The notes beneath the pieces are model-generated. The model searched no databases. It was not told where the DNA came from and saw only the letters and a program-made list of their open reading frames with translations. Positions 1-8,394 of a DNA stretch of 64,000 nt are shown here, one piece after another. Position 1 is the stretch's first letter; each line of letters begins with the position of its first letter. Position numbers and translations under genes: made by a program. The stretch is from Clostridiales bacterium Firm_04 (GTDB lineage: Bacteria > Bacillota > Clostridia > Oscillospirales > Ruminococcaceae), in NCBI GenBank assembly GCA_001603005.1, contig LVAJ01000001.1:1-64000 (forward strand), in the 5' to 3' direction.

Positions 1-1913
1 TCTTCGCCGCAGGTCTCGCAGTAAACAACAAGGTCATAGGAACCGTCTGTGGTGCAGGTTGCCTCGACGCGGTTCTCCTCGGCAGCCTCAGCCGGAGTGT
101 GACCAAGTGCATTCAGTGTCTCGGTCTGGCTGTCCGTATAGGTCTCGCCGTCAAACACGACCGTAGCAGTGTAGATGCACTGTCCTGCTTCGGTGCAGGT
201 CGGCTCGGTTCTGTTTTCGGTGATGGTCGCATCAACCTGAACCGTGCTGTCATTCTGCTCGCAGGTGAAGGATGCCGCTGCGCCGGTAAAGCCGTCCCAA
301 TTCCAGACAGGCTCGCCGTAGTTGTGACCGGTTGCCGCCAGTACTTCGGTTTTGGTCGCTGTATAGGTTTCGCCGTCATAGACTGCTGTTGCAGTATAGG
401 TGCGCACACCGTCCGCCTCACAGGTCGGCTCTGCTGTGATCTCACTCGTCACGGTGACTTCCGGCTCGACCGTTTCTTCGCAGCCGTCATTGGTGCAGGA
501 GAGCGTCAGGGAAGCGGTGTAGCCGTTCCAGCTCCATGCTTCTGCCCATGCATGACCGAGTGCAGTGCCCTCATGTACAATTGTCTGCGTATCTTCGCGA
601 TCGCCGCAGACGGCGGTGTAAACAGTATATGCGTCCTCGGTGCATGTTGCAGGATAATCAACATGTGTAACAGTTGCGGGGGTGCGTTTCACATCCAGGC
701 ATCTGCTGCATTCTTCAACCATTTCGGCTGATGTGCAATCTGCACTCCATTCAAAGTCCTTTACCTGATAGACATGACCAAGTGCGTCAATTTCGATCGT
801 TTTGATTTCATCGGTATTGGTATATGTAACATTCGGTGTTACTTCTTCATTTGTCCATTTTGCAATGAACTTTTTGGTGCCCTTGCTTGTACAAGTCGGC
901 TCCGGATCAACCGAAGTCGTCACATCACAAGGCAGACCGTATTGCGTTTCATACTTGTTTTTCTTGACTTTCTTTCTGACGTCTACTGTACAAGTATAAG
1001 TATCTCCGTCCTTTTTCCAGTGCCAAGCGACCGGCTTCCACTGCATATCATCCTGAACTGCATTATAATACGCATTGAACCGAGCTGTCAGTTCGTTGAG
1101 GATATCCTGTTTGTTCGGACTGTTATTGTCAGCGAGCATCTGATTCAGGATACTGCTGATTGAAGTACCGCTCTGCTTGGAATTGACATTTTCATAAAGG
1201 TTGTAAAGAAACTCACCGGTCAGATTCAATTCTTCGAGCTGATCACAGCCGGCAACTGCACGGCGAATATGGTCTACTGCCGGATGATAACCGGAAGCCT
1301 GGCTGCCCCATGTTCTTAAACCAACATTCTCACCGCCCAGCATCGAAAGATCAATGGAGGTCAGAGATGTGCATCCGGCAAACATATTTTCCAGATAGTC
1401 AACCGTTGAGGTGTTTTTCAGACCGGAGAAATCGACTTCCCTCAGCTTCGTCAGTCCGGCGAAAGCGTATCCGAAATCGTAAACATTGGATGCGTCAACT
1501 TCTTCTTCAACCTTGAATGTTTCCAGATTTGTAAAGTTCTCAAAGAGATGATACCATGACTTCGGTACTGATGCACCGTTTGCGATCACGATATTTTTGA
1601 CTTTTTCATAATCAATCTTGCTGAAAATTCCGCTGTACAGATTTCCGGTAATCTGATCCGGATAATCCATGCCAACTGCATCTGATACATTTGTAATACC
1701 GTCTTTAATAGTCAGTGTTCCGGTCTCGGAATCCCAACTGATACCGCTGTTATCCCAACGGCTCGAATTGTCGATAGTCGCCGCCTCTGCCACGATCGCA
1801 TTTTCAGCTGCAAACGGCAGCCGCATCTGCGAGGGTGCGATCAGATTTCCCGTGACGGTCAGCACCGCGAGGACTCCCGCGACTGTCCGCCGAATTGAGT
1901 GTTTTTTGCTCAT
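1..1913 (-). CDS. Secreted BspA-like leucine-rich-repeat surface protein (partial, C-terminus beyond window)
   Basis: The frame stays open on the minus strand from an ATG at 1913 to the window edge, so about 637 residues are visible and the C-terminus is missing. The start follows an AGGAGG-like site at 1921-1926. Residues 1-40 look like a signal peptide (basic MSKKHSIRR followed by a hydrophobic run ending near an Ala-rich stretch). Residues of about 80-200 carry BspA-type leucine-rich units such as FAGLTKLREVDFSGL and FAGCTSLTSIDLS. After a linker, at least four related modules follow with the pattern P/A-TCT-x-x-G, Y-T-A-T-x-V-x-D-G-E-T-Y and a closing ALGH. This pattern is common in extracellular proteins of gut Clostridia. 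It is probably surface-exposed or secreted, with a role in adhesion or protein binding by family analogy. No anchor is visible because the end is cut off. The exact ligand cannot be inferred. Confidence 0.85.
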   Translation of the reverse strand, partial: MSKKHSIRRTVAGVLAVLTVTGNLIAPSQMRLPFAAENAIVAEAATIDNSSRWDNSGISWDSETGTLTIKDGITNVSDAVGMDYPDQITGNLYSGIFSKIDYEKVKNIVIANGASVPKSWYHLFENFTNLETFKVEEEVDASNVYDFGYAFAGLTKLREVDFSGLKNTSTVDYLENMFAGCTSLTSIDLSMLGGENVGLRTWGSQASGYHPAVDHIRRAVAGCDQLEELNLTGEFLYNLYENVNSKQSGTSISSILNQMLADNNSPNKQDILNELTARFNAYYNAVQDDMQWKPVAWHWKKDGDTYTCTVDVRKKVKKNKYETQYGLPCDVTTSVDPEPTCTSKGTKKFIAKWTNEEVTPNVTYTNTDEIKTIEIDALGHVYQVKDFEWSADCTSAEMVEECSRCLDVKRTPATVTHVDYPATCTEDAYTVYTAVCGDREDTQTIVHEGTALGHAWAEAWSWNGYTASLTLSCTNDGCEETVEPEVTVTSEITAEPTCEADGVRTYTATAVYDGETYTATKTEVLAATGHNYGEPVWNWDGFTGAAASFTCEQNDSTVQVDATITENRTEPTCTEAGQCIYTATVVFDGETYTDSQTETLNALGHTPAEAAEENRVEATCTTDGSYDLVVYCETCGE

Positions 1914-2035
1914 TCTTCAAACCTCCTGCATTCTCCAAAAAAATAGGTATTCCCAATCATTCAGCCGCAGCAATTTGCAACCAAAATGCCCACATCATTT
2001 CAGCAGCAATTTTGAAAGCTGACGACTTAATTTGT

Positions 2036-2064
2036 ATTATATCATTCCTAACAAAAACTGTCAA
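2036..2064 (-). promoter_or_regulatory. Consensus sigma-A promoter for the LRR protein gene
   Basis: Read on the minus strand, TTGACA (2064-2059) and TATAAT (2041-2036) are separated by 17 bp. Both hexamers match the consensus perfectly. The start of transcription should fall near 2029, giving a leader of about 115 nt before the ATG at 1913. A small inverted repeat (CCCAATC/GATTGGG, 2068-2087) lies just upstream of the -35 box. It could be a weak end signal for the GH3 gene or an operator. The remaining 2088-2206 holds no gene that I can recognise. Confidence 0.75.
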
Positions 2065-2206
2065 CACCCCAATCAGACAAGATTGGGCGTGCAGGCACTT
2101 ATTTTTGAATTTCTCTGAATCTGTCACAAATTGGCGCGGTTCAAAAGGAGTTTTTGTCCAAAACCACATGTATTATTTTGCGGTTTTGCAGTGCAGTTTT
2201 ACCGTT

Positions 2207-3907
2207 TTACTCGTGCGCAAGAATGTCCTGAATTTCCTGTACTCTGCTGCCGGTATCGACGATATGCAGCGGTTTCAGCTGATTTTCCGAGGCGCCCTGC
2301 GCTTTCCGTTTTTCCTTGTAGCGCACATTGAACGGCACATCCGTGAACTGCAGTTTCAGCGCACCGAGACCGCCGGTTTTCCGCTCATATCCGTAGGCGT
2401 GATTCTCTTTTGCGAGATAGCGGTCGAGACATTCGGCGCAGGTTTCCGGATCGAATCCGCCGGTGCCGGCATGCTGTTCGATGATGACCGAATAGCACGG
2501 GGCATTTCCGCTGTTGTCCAGATAGAAGCAGTAGTCATCGACCGGACAGCCGGTTTCTTCGGTAAATGCATGGATCGCTTTCTGCGCCTCTGACTCGCTG
2601 GTCTTCTCGCCGACCGCGTTCAGCAGCTGGTTGCGCCGGTAGCAGAACTCCACGACCGGACATTGCCCGCGGTATTCGACCACGCGGATGACATCCTTGA
2701 TGCAGTAGCGGCAGAAGCCGGATTCGTTTGTCACGACCAGCTCATATTCCTTGCCGGGCGTCAGCTCATCTATCAGATACACGCGGTCGTCGTCCGGATC
2801 GACCGGCAGGAACTCGTAGAATGCGCCGTCCGGCAGCATGAGAAACTGATCCCTGTCCGCCTCAAAGCAGACCGCAAACAGTCCTTCCGATGCGCCGAAA
2901 ACAGCATAATCGAAGGGGAGATCCCCCGCATATTTCCGCATTTCGTCCGCATAGATCGAAAAGCCCGCCGAACCGATCCCGCTGATAAAGCTGAACGATT
3001 TCCAGATGCGCGGGATGATCGGCGTATCAAATCCCTTTTCAAATTCCCGCTGCAATTCGTCCGCACGCGCGGGATCTGCATGCAGCCGCTTTTCCAGCTT
3101 TGCACGCATCTTGTCGGAGACTTTCACCGAAGGATTGATCGTGCCGCTGCGGATATCCGCGACGAACATTTCCCATTTGTCGCGGATCAGCCGGAAGATC
3201 TCGACATAGGCGGACATAAATGTGCCCGCGATGAACAGCAGGTCATGCTCCGCAAGCGCAAACAGCGTTTTCAGATACTTGGTGTCCATTTCCTCGGTGT
3301 ATTCCACAACTTCCGGCGGCGTGGAAAGACCGATGCTGGAAAATGTCAGCAGCCGTTTCAGCGGCAGTGCGGAGATCGAACCGATATTGTTCCATTTCCT
3401 GCGCTTTTTGATTTCCAGCGTGATAAAGCCTTTTTCGACAGGGTAGGGCTTGCCGGTTTTCTGCCGGTAATAGCGGTCCATGACCGCCAGCGCGCGGTAT
3501 GCAGCCAGATCATTGAAGCGCTTCCGCGTGCTTTTGGAGATCGGCACTCTCTTGGAAATGCCGGTCGTGCCGGATGTGACCGCGAAGAAGATGATCGGGA
3601 AATTGGTGATCAGACCGGTCTCGCCGTCATCGACCATGCGCTGCAGCCGGTCATAGTAAAAATCAAATTCGGTAAACGGGATCTTCTCCTGAAACGTCCG
3701 GACATCGCGGATCGTGTCCATATGCCATTCCCGTCCCAGCTCTGTTGTTTCATTGCACCGCAGGATCCGCATGAGCGTTTCCTCATTGATCCGGCGGGCG
3801 TCAGCGGTCTGCTTTTCCAGCCGCCGCAGCATCATCAACCCTCTGGCAGTTCCCGCGCGCAGAACGAGCCGGTACAAGCCTTTGCCGATGATCTTATTCA
3901 CAGTCAT
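2207..3907 (-). CDS. GH3 family acyl-amido synthetase-like protein
   Basis: A 566-residue protein of the GH3 family, the ANL-type adenylating enzymes known in plants for conjugating acyl acids (jasmonate, auxin) to amino acids. Visible motifs are the Ser/Thr-Gly-rich ATP loop AVTSGTTGISKRVP near residues 108-122, the GASEG motif near residue 340, and the C-terminal-domain hinge region ESGFCRYCIKDVIRVVEY near residue 415. Length and motif order fit the bacterial GH3 group. The start ATG lies inside the end of the upstream aminotransferase gene (14-nt overlap), so the two are translationally coupled. By family knowledge the chemistry should be ATP-dependent acyl adenylation followed by amide transfer. 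The acyl and amine substrates cannot be read from the sequence. No signal peptide is seen, so it is presumably cytoplasmic. Confidence 0.85.
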   Translation of the reverse strand: MTVNKIIGKGLYRLVLRAGTARGLMMLRRLEKQTADARRINEETLMRILRCNETTELGREWHMDTIRDVRTFQEKIPFTEFDFYYDRLQRMVDDGETGLITNFPIIFFAVTSGTTGISKRVPISKSTRKRFNDLAAYRALAVMDRYYRQKTGKPYPVEKGFITLEIKKRRKWNNIGSISALPLKRLLTFSSIGLSTPPEVVEYTEEMDTKYLKTLFALAEHDLLFIAGTFMSAYVEIFRLIRDKWEMFVADIRSGTINPSVKVSDKMRAKLEKRLHADPARADELQREFEKGFDTPIIPRIWKSFSFISGIGSAGFSIYADEMRKYAGDLPFDYAVFGASEGLFAVCFEADRDQFLMLPDGAFYEFLPVDPDDDRVYLIDELTPGKEYELVVTNESGFCRYCIKDVIRVVEYRGQCPVVEFCYRRNQLLNAVGEKTSESEAQKAIHAFTEETGCPVDDYCFYLDNSGNAPCYSVIIEQHAGTGGFDPETCAECLDRYLAKENHAYGYERKTGGLGALKLQFTDVPFNVRYKEKRKAQGASENQLKPLHIVDTGSRVQEIQDILAHE

Positions 3908-5417
3908 ACAATCTCTCCGCTTCTTCTTTCAGCATTGCAAGCCGCTCGATCAGCTCACCGGTCTCCATGGAAAAGCTGACGCGCGCGACGATCCGCTCCG
4001 GATTCTGCATGCCTATGGAACATCCCGGCAGCAGCTTCAGCCGGTAGCGGTGATACAGATACCGGATCAGCGAAAGATCGTCCGTGACGGTGATGCCGTC
4101 GCAGCTTTTCCCTGCTAACTGATGAAAGTCGAGCAGCACAAAAAAGCCCGCTTCCGGTACGCAGCCCGGCAGGATCTGCACGCCTTTTGTTCCCTGCATC
4201 AGCTTTTCGGCAGCTTCCGGCGAACCGGCAGCCGAGGAGATCATCCGGCGGGTTTTCTCCCGTTCCGGTTCCGGGATCGTCCGGAGCCCGTCGATGATAC
4301 ATCGGACGAGATTCAGCCTGTCCTGATATTCCCGCATGACATGCGAAAAATAATATGCATAGGCGCGCTCTGCTGCCGGCGTATTGCTGTAAACCGCAGC
4401 GAGCACCTTCATGTTCAGATAAGACGTGGAATCGGTATCCCACGCGATGTAATTGCGCACGCCGGCAATGATGATCTCATCCGCAACGAGAATGCCGGCA
4501 CGCAGCCCTGCCGCGCCGTATGCCTTGGAGATGCCGAGCAGTGAGACCACATTGGAATGGTCGCCGTCGAGCGACGCCATCGGCACCGCGGGATTCTCTC
4601 TGTCATAGCCGAGATCGCGGTAGATCAGATCGTCGATATACAGCACGCCTTCCGCGCGGCAGACATTGAGGATCTCCTGCATGCGCGGGCGGTCGGCGTT
4701 GCCCATGACTCTGCCGGTCGGGTTGCAGGGATTCGACTGAAAGAACGCGACCACACAGGGCGTATGCGCATCGGTTTTCTCCGGCGCATGTGCCAGTTCG
4801 CGGTTGAGTTCGCGGATCCGTTCCCGCAGTGCAGCGGGATTGACCTGCCAGCCGTCCGATTCGGAAAGCTGCAAAAATTCGGTTCTGCCGCCCTCGCGCT
4901 CCGGAATAAACGCAAAAATGCCGTAGGTCGGTGCTGCGAACAGCACCACATCCCCCGGCTGCACGATCAGCTTCATGAGCGCTGCAAAGGCATGCGTGGT
5001 CGAAAAGGCAAATCCGACATTCTCCTCATGCAGCGCTTCGCTGAATCCGATGCCTTTCAGGTACGACAGGATGCCGTCCTTGCATGCCGGATCGCCGTTC
5101 CGCAGCGGATATTTCGACATTTCCCGTGTATCGCAGGTATTGCGGATCGCTTCCCGCGCCGGCGGATACATCGGCAGATACAGCGGATTGCCGGTTGCCA
5201 GTGAATTTTCGTTTTCCGTCAGATAGACGTCTGACGGATCCTTGATGCCGTTTTCAAAAAAGTCATAGCCGGTTTTCACGCGGAGCAGATCCGGATGAAA
5301 CGGTGCGCCCCCCGGACGGCATCCGCAGTCCGTGAACGTCACCGCATTTTCCAGCAGCTCCTTATGAAAGCGGCAGATCCGCTCTGTTGCGGCAGAACGG
5401 TGCTCCTCTCTGTACAT
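3894..5417 (-). CDS. PLP-dependent aminotransferase, class I/II
   Basis: The start is set at the ATG at 5417, which follows GAGGGG with good spacing. The frame extends further upstream, but without a ribosome site. The product is 507 residues of fold-type I aminotransferase. The substrate-binding motif NPCNPTGRV lies in the middle and GISKAYGAAGLRAG carries the PLP lysine. It is about 100 residues longer than a typical aspartate aminotransferase, with an extended N-terminus (residues 1-110) and an insertion before the C-terminal domain. It overlaps the GH3 gene by 14 nt, so the two form a two-gene unit. A plausible but unproven reading is that the aminotransferase supplies or consumes the amino acid that the GH3 enzyme conjugates. 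Confidence 0.88.
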   Translation of the reverse strand: MYREEHRSAATERICRFHKELLENAVTFTDCGCRPGGAPFHPDLLRVKTGYDFFENGIKDPSDVYLTENENSLATGNPLYLPMYPPAREAIRNTCDTREMSKYPLRNGDPACKDGILSYLKGIGFSEALHEENVGFAFSTTHAFAALMKLIVQPGDVVLFAAPTYGIFAFIPEREGGRTEFLQLSESDGWQVNPAALRERIRELNRELAHAPEKTDAHTPCVVAFFQSNPCNPTGRVMGNADRPRMQEILNVCRAEGVLYIDDLIYRDLGYDRENPAVPMASLDGDHSNVVSLLGISKAYGAAGLRAGILVADEIIIAGVRNYIAWDTDSTSYLNMKVLAAVYSNTPAAERAYAYYFSHVMREYQDRLNLVRCIIDGLRTIPEPEREKTRRMISSAAGSPEAAEKLMQGTKGVQILPGCVPEAGFFVLLDFHQLAGKSCDGITVTDDLSLIRYLYHRYRLKLLPGCSIGMQNPERIVARVSFSMETGELIERLAMLKEEAERLYDCE

Positions 5418-5436
5418 TGTAAGTCCCCTCATGCAT

Positions 5437-5456
5437 GTTTCTTTCGGAAAAGAAAC
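5437..5456. promoter_or_regulatory. Perfect 8-bp inverted repeat in the aminotransferase leader
   Basis: GTTTCTTT and AAAGAAAC face each other across 4 bp, immediately upstream of the ribosome site of the aminotransferase-GH3 pair. It could be an operator or an mRNA hairpin close to the ribosome binding site. I see no convincing promoter in 5457-5560, so the pair may instead be read through from the PHP gene. Confidence 0.35.
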
Positions 5457-5560
5457 CCACATTTCTGTTGTACAATGCAGATCGCACCGCCGCACAGGCG
5501 TGCACGTCCACTGCCGTCAGCGGCAGTTATCTAAGATCGCTGAAATGCGAGTATATTCGG

Positions 5561-6418
5561 TTATTTCAGGTATTGCCATCCGCAGTCCGGGCGCAGCGCT
5601 TCGAGAAAATCAAACGGAACGCGCAGCGTGCCTTTTCCTGTGCCGATGGAAATATCCGGCTTCACAGCGCCGTGGAAATCGGATCCGCCGCTCTGCTTCA
5701 GCCCGAAGTGCTCTGCAAGCGCCGCCGCTTTTTCCGTGGTTTCCGCGTCAAATTCGCTGTAATGCGTTTCCATCGCCGCAAGTCCGTGCAGCTTTGCTTC
5801 CGGCAGAAATTCACGGAGCTCTGCCTCTGTCAGATTCAGGAACGGATGCGCCAGCACTGCGGTTCCGCCGATCTGCTGAATGAACGAGATCGTTTCAAAC
5901 GCATCCGGCCGCGCAGGCGGAGTGTAGAATCCGTTGCCCTCTTTCAGAATGGTCGCGAATGCTTCCGTTCTGTCCCTGACATATCCCTTTTTCTGCAAAA
6001 TGCCTGCCACATGTGCGCGGTTGAACGCCGCGGCATCGGTTTCGGCAGCCGTTTCCGCATAGGTGATCTCATAGCCCGCCTGCTGCAGGCGCTCGATCAG
6101 CAGCTGATTGCTCTGCTGCTTGAACGCCAGAAGCTGCGCGACGTAGCACTCGACCGTTTCCCACTTTTCTTCCGGCAGGAACAGCCCGACGATGTGCAGC
6201 TCCTTGCTGCGGTAATCTGTCGAAAATTCGCAGCCTGCAACGGTCATGATCCTGCTTTCCGCACCGGCTTCGAGAAATTCCCGCAGCCCCTTTGTCGTGT
6301 TGTGGTCGGTCAGCGCGATCGCAGAAAGCCCTGCGGATTCCGCCGCTCTGACCAGTTCGGCAGGCGTAAATGTCCCGTCCGAAAACGTCGAATGCATGTG
6401 CAGGTCACAAAGCCTCAT
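5561..6418 (-). CDS. PHP-domain phosphoesterase (TrpH/RNase AM-like)
   Basis: The product is 285 residues, starting at the ATG at 6418 after GGAGG. An in-frame extension upstream has no ribosome site and runs into the promoter. The N-terminus shows the first PHP metal motif (LCDLHMHSTFSDG) and then ALTDHNTT. HPFLN and a DFHG motif lie towards the C-terminus, as expected for the metal-binding His/Asp set of the PHP family. Length and motif spacing fit the TrpH/YciV group, some members of which are 5'-3' exonucleases on short RNA or 3',5'-nucleotide phosphatases. Function within that group is inferred only. The enzyme is cytoplasmic. It is transcribed from its own promoter and followed by the aminotransferase-GH3 pair after 143 bp. 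Confidence 0.85.
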   Translation of the reverse strand: MRLCDLHMHSTFSDGTFTPAELVRAAESAGLSAIALTDHNTTKGLREFLEAGAESRIMTVAGCEFSTDYRSKELHIVGLFLPEEKWETVECYVAQLLAFKQQSNQLLIERLQQAGYEITYAETAAETDAAAFNRAHVAGILQKKGYVRDRTEAFATILKEGNGFYTPPARPDAFETISFIQQIGGTAVLAHPFLNLTEAELREFLPEAKLHGLAAMETHYSEFDAETTEKAAALAEHFGLKQSGGSDFHGAVKPDISIGTGKGTLRVPFDFLEALRPDCGWQYLK

Positions 6419-6488
6419 TGCAGCACCTCCGGTCGATTCTTCCACCCGATGCAGCCGGGATCCGGCAGCTTGCGGGCGATACTTTTTT

Positions 6489-6517
6489 ATTATAACACAG
6501 ATCCGTGATTTTTGCAA
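6489..6517 (-). promoter_or_regulatory. Promoter for the PHP-domain gene
   Basis: On the minus strand, TTGCAA (6517-6512), a 17-bp spacer and TATAAT (6494-6489) form a good sigma-A promoter about 70 bp upstream of the ATG at 6418. Confidence 0.65.
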
Positions 6518-6632
6518 CCCCTTTCCGCACCCTGCAAATCGCACGTATCGGCGTGCAAAGAAAAAATCGGGCGGCAGATATGCAGAAAAACAGGTATTTT
6601 ATGTTAAATGATTAGAAGATATCGAAAAAGAC

Positions 6633-6661
6633 TTGACATCTTATTGCTTTTTTGTTATTAT
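6633..6661 (+). promoter_or_regulatory. Promoter of the NAD salvage operon
   Basis: TTGACA (6633-6638) and TATTAT (6656-6661) are separated by exactly 17 bp, about 30 bp upstream of the nrtR start codon. The -10 box lies within the left arm and spacer of a perfect inverted repeat, so a bound repressor there would block RNA polymerase. Confidence 0.8.
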
Positions 6662-6679
6662 CATATCAGAAATAACAAA
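6651..6679. promoter_or_regulatory. Putative NrtR operator (9-bp perfect inverted repeat)
   Basis: TTTGTTATT (6651-6659) and AATAACAAA (6671-6679) are perfect inverted copies with an 11-bp spacer. The arm starts are 20 bp apart, two helical turns, as expected for a dimeric DNA-binding protein. The site covers the -10 box and the transcription start of the operon whose first gene encodes an NrtR-type regulator. Autoregulation is inferred from position; binding is not shown. Confidence 0.6.
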
Positions 6680-6692
6680 GGAGGCGCACGGA

Positions 6693-7517
6693 ATGGAAAC
6701 TGAAAAAGAATTTCTTTCCGCTTACCGGCTGGAAGATTACGAACGTCCGTCTGTGACAGCAGACGTCGCCGCGTTCATGATCCGCGCCGGCGAACAGACC
6801 AGCTACCGCAAAAATCCCGAAAACAGACTGCAATTGCTGCTCATCAAGCGCGGCGGGCATCCGTTCAAGGGCATGTGGGCGCTGCCGGGCGGCTTCCTGC
6901 AGCCGGATGAAACGATCGAAGAATGCGCATTGCGCGAGACCTTCGAGGAGACCAATGTGCAGCCGGTCTCGATCATGCCGGTCGGCGTGTTCAGTCAGCC
7001 GAAGCGCGATCCCCGCGGCTGGATCATCTCACATGCATTTGTGTCGGTCATCAGTGCGGAATCCGTGGAGCAGGCAGGCTGCGATGACGCAGACGATGCG
7101 CAGTGGTTCGATGTGGCATTTTCTGAAGCGGAGGACGGCAGATTCCTGCTGACGCTGACCTATGCGGACACCGCGCTGCGTGCCGTGCTCGAAAAGGTCT
7201 CGACGCGGTTCGGCAGGACATTCTTCCGGATCGCGGACAGCGGCGGGCTTGCCTTCGACCACGCGGCGATCATAGCGACGGCGCTGACAGCACTGCGCAG
7301 ACAGGCGAAAAATTTCGATACGATCTTTGATTTTCTCCCCGAAACATTCACGCTGACCGCACTGCAAAAGGTGCAGGAAACGATCATGAATGTGACCGTT
7401 CTGCCGGCGAATTTCCGGCGCATGATCAGCAGCTATGTCGAGGAGACCGACGAATTTGTGCGCGGCAGCGGACACCGTCCGGCAAAGCTCTACCGCCGGA
7501 AGCAGTCCCCGCTGTGA
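6693..7517 (+). CDS. nrtR: NrtR-type Nudix regulator of NAD metabolism
   Basis: The product is 274 residues, starting at the ATG at 6693 behind GGAGGC. The N-terminal two thirds is a Nudix domain with a Nudix box GGFLQPDETIEECALRETFEE. Its catalytic glutamates are present, but the final Gly of the box is replaced by Asn. The last 80 residues form the winged-helix region typical of NrtR, with FTLTALQKVQETI, ANFRRMI and the closing RPAKLYRR. NrtR proteins sense NAD-derived metabolites such as ADP-ribose and repress NAD biosynthesis or salvage genes. Here the gene heads an operon of NAD salvage genes and sits behind an inverted repeat that overlaps the promoter, strongly supporting this role. 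Whether the Nudix site still hydrolyses ADP-ribose is open. Confidence 0.88.
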   Translation: METEKEFLSAYRLEDYERPSVTADVAAFMIRAGEQTSYRKNPENRLQLLLIKRGGHPFKGMWALPGGFLQPDETIEECALRETFEETNVQPVSIMPVGVFSQPKRDPRGWIISHAFVSVISAESVEQAGCDDADDAQWFDVAFSEAEDGRFLLTLTYADTALRAVLEKVSTRFGRTFFRIADSGGLAFDHAAIIATALTALRRQAKNFDTIFDFLPETFTLTALQKVQETIMNVTVLPANFRRMISSYVEETDEFVRGSGHRPAKLYRRKQSPL

Positions 7518-7532
7518 GAAAGGATCGACTGT

Positions 7533-7853
7533 ATGGAAATCAAGAAATACGTCAGCGAAGGCAGCGGCAGGAGCCCCGGTTACAGCGCATGGTACTGCTG
7601 CAAGGCAGATGACGGAAAATACTACGCAGTCATTTCTGCATCCTCGCCGATGATCTGCTATAAAAATTATTACGTCATCACCAAGGCGATCTATGATGCC
7701 TGCGATCCGTCCGATCCGGATGCTGCGCGGAAAATGATCGGGAAAGGCATCCTCGTTTCCGAATACTCCGACGGGCCGATGGGCAGCCTTGAACCGCATA
7801 AGATCCATCACCCTGAATACATGGATGCGTTTGGCTGGTACGGTTCCCGATAA
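7533..7853 (+). CDS. Small uncharacterised protein in the NAD operon
   Basis: The product is 106 residues, starting at the ATG at 7533 with an AAAGGA site 15 nt after nrtR ends. I do not recognise a family. It is a soluble protein without signal peptide or membrane segment, rich in Tyr and Gly, with a pair of cysteines (WYCCKADDGKYY) and a C-terminal HKIHHPEYMDAFGW segment. It lies between the regulator and the adenylyltransferase with short gaps on both sides, so it is co-transcribed with the NAD genes. A link to nicotinamide metabolism is guilt by association only. Confidence 0.7.
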   Translation: MEIKKYVSEGSGRSPGYSAWYCCKADDGKYYAVISASSPMICYKNYYVITKAIYDACDPSDPDAARKMIGKGILVSEYSDGPMGSLEPHKIHHPEYMDAFGWYGSR

Positions 7854-7890
7854 GATCTGCTGACCGTACCGATGATTGGAGGCGATTTGC

Positions 7891-8394
7891 ATGACGAAAC
7901 AGCAGCACCGGACGGTCTGCGGCTTTTTCGGCGGGAAATTCCTGCCGATGCACAAAGGGCATCTCTACTGCATTGATACGGCGGCGCGGCAGTGCGATCA
8001 TGTCACCGTGCTGATGTTTGTCGGCGGCGACGATGAGCTTCGCATCTGCGCGGAGCGGAAGGACAGTATCCTCTCCGCTGCATTCCGGCAGGCACAGCTT
8101 GAACGGGTATGCGCACTGTATCCGAATGTCGAATGTCACACCGTCGATGTCACCGCACTGAAGCTGCCCGACGGCACCGAGGACTGGGATGCGGAAACGC
8201 CGCTCGTCCGGCAGTATGTCCCGCATATGGACTTTGTGTATTCGAGCGAGCCTTCCTACGGCGCCTATTTCGCACGCGCCTATCCGGAAGCACGGCATAT
8301 CATTGTGGATGCCGAGCGGAAAACCTATCCGATCAGCAGCACGCTGATCCGGGCAATGCAGGAAATGGAGGAACAGAAAAAATGGATGGTCTGA
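7891..8394 (+). CDS. NadR-like nicotinamide-nucleotide adenylyltransferase domain protein
   Basis: The product is 167 residues, starting at the ATG at 7891 behind GGAGGC. It is a single nucleotidyltransferase domain. The N-terminal GGKFLPMHKGH carries the HxGH motif (His21-His24) and the C-terminal ISSTLIR motif contacts ATP. This matches the adenylyltransferase half of NadR; the C-terminal ribosylnicotinamide kinase half is absent. Its last 13 nt overlap pnuC, a strong sign of joint function. The most likely reaction is NMN + ATP to NAD, using NMN made from transported nicotinamide riboside or mononucleotide. A related cytidylyltransferase activity cannot be excluded from sequence alone. Confidence 0.75.
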   Translation: MTKQQHRTVCGFFGGKFLPMHKGHLYCIDTAARQCDHVTVLMFVGGDDELRICAERKDSILSAAFRQAQLERVCALYPNVECHTVDVTALKLPDGTEDWDAETPLVRQYVPHMDFVYSSEPSYGAYFARAYPEARHIIVDAERKTYPISSTLIRAMQEMEEQKKWMV

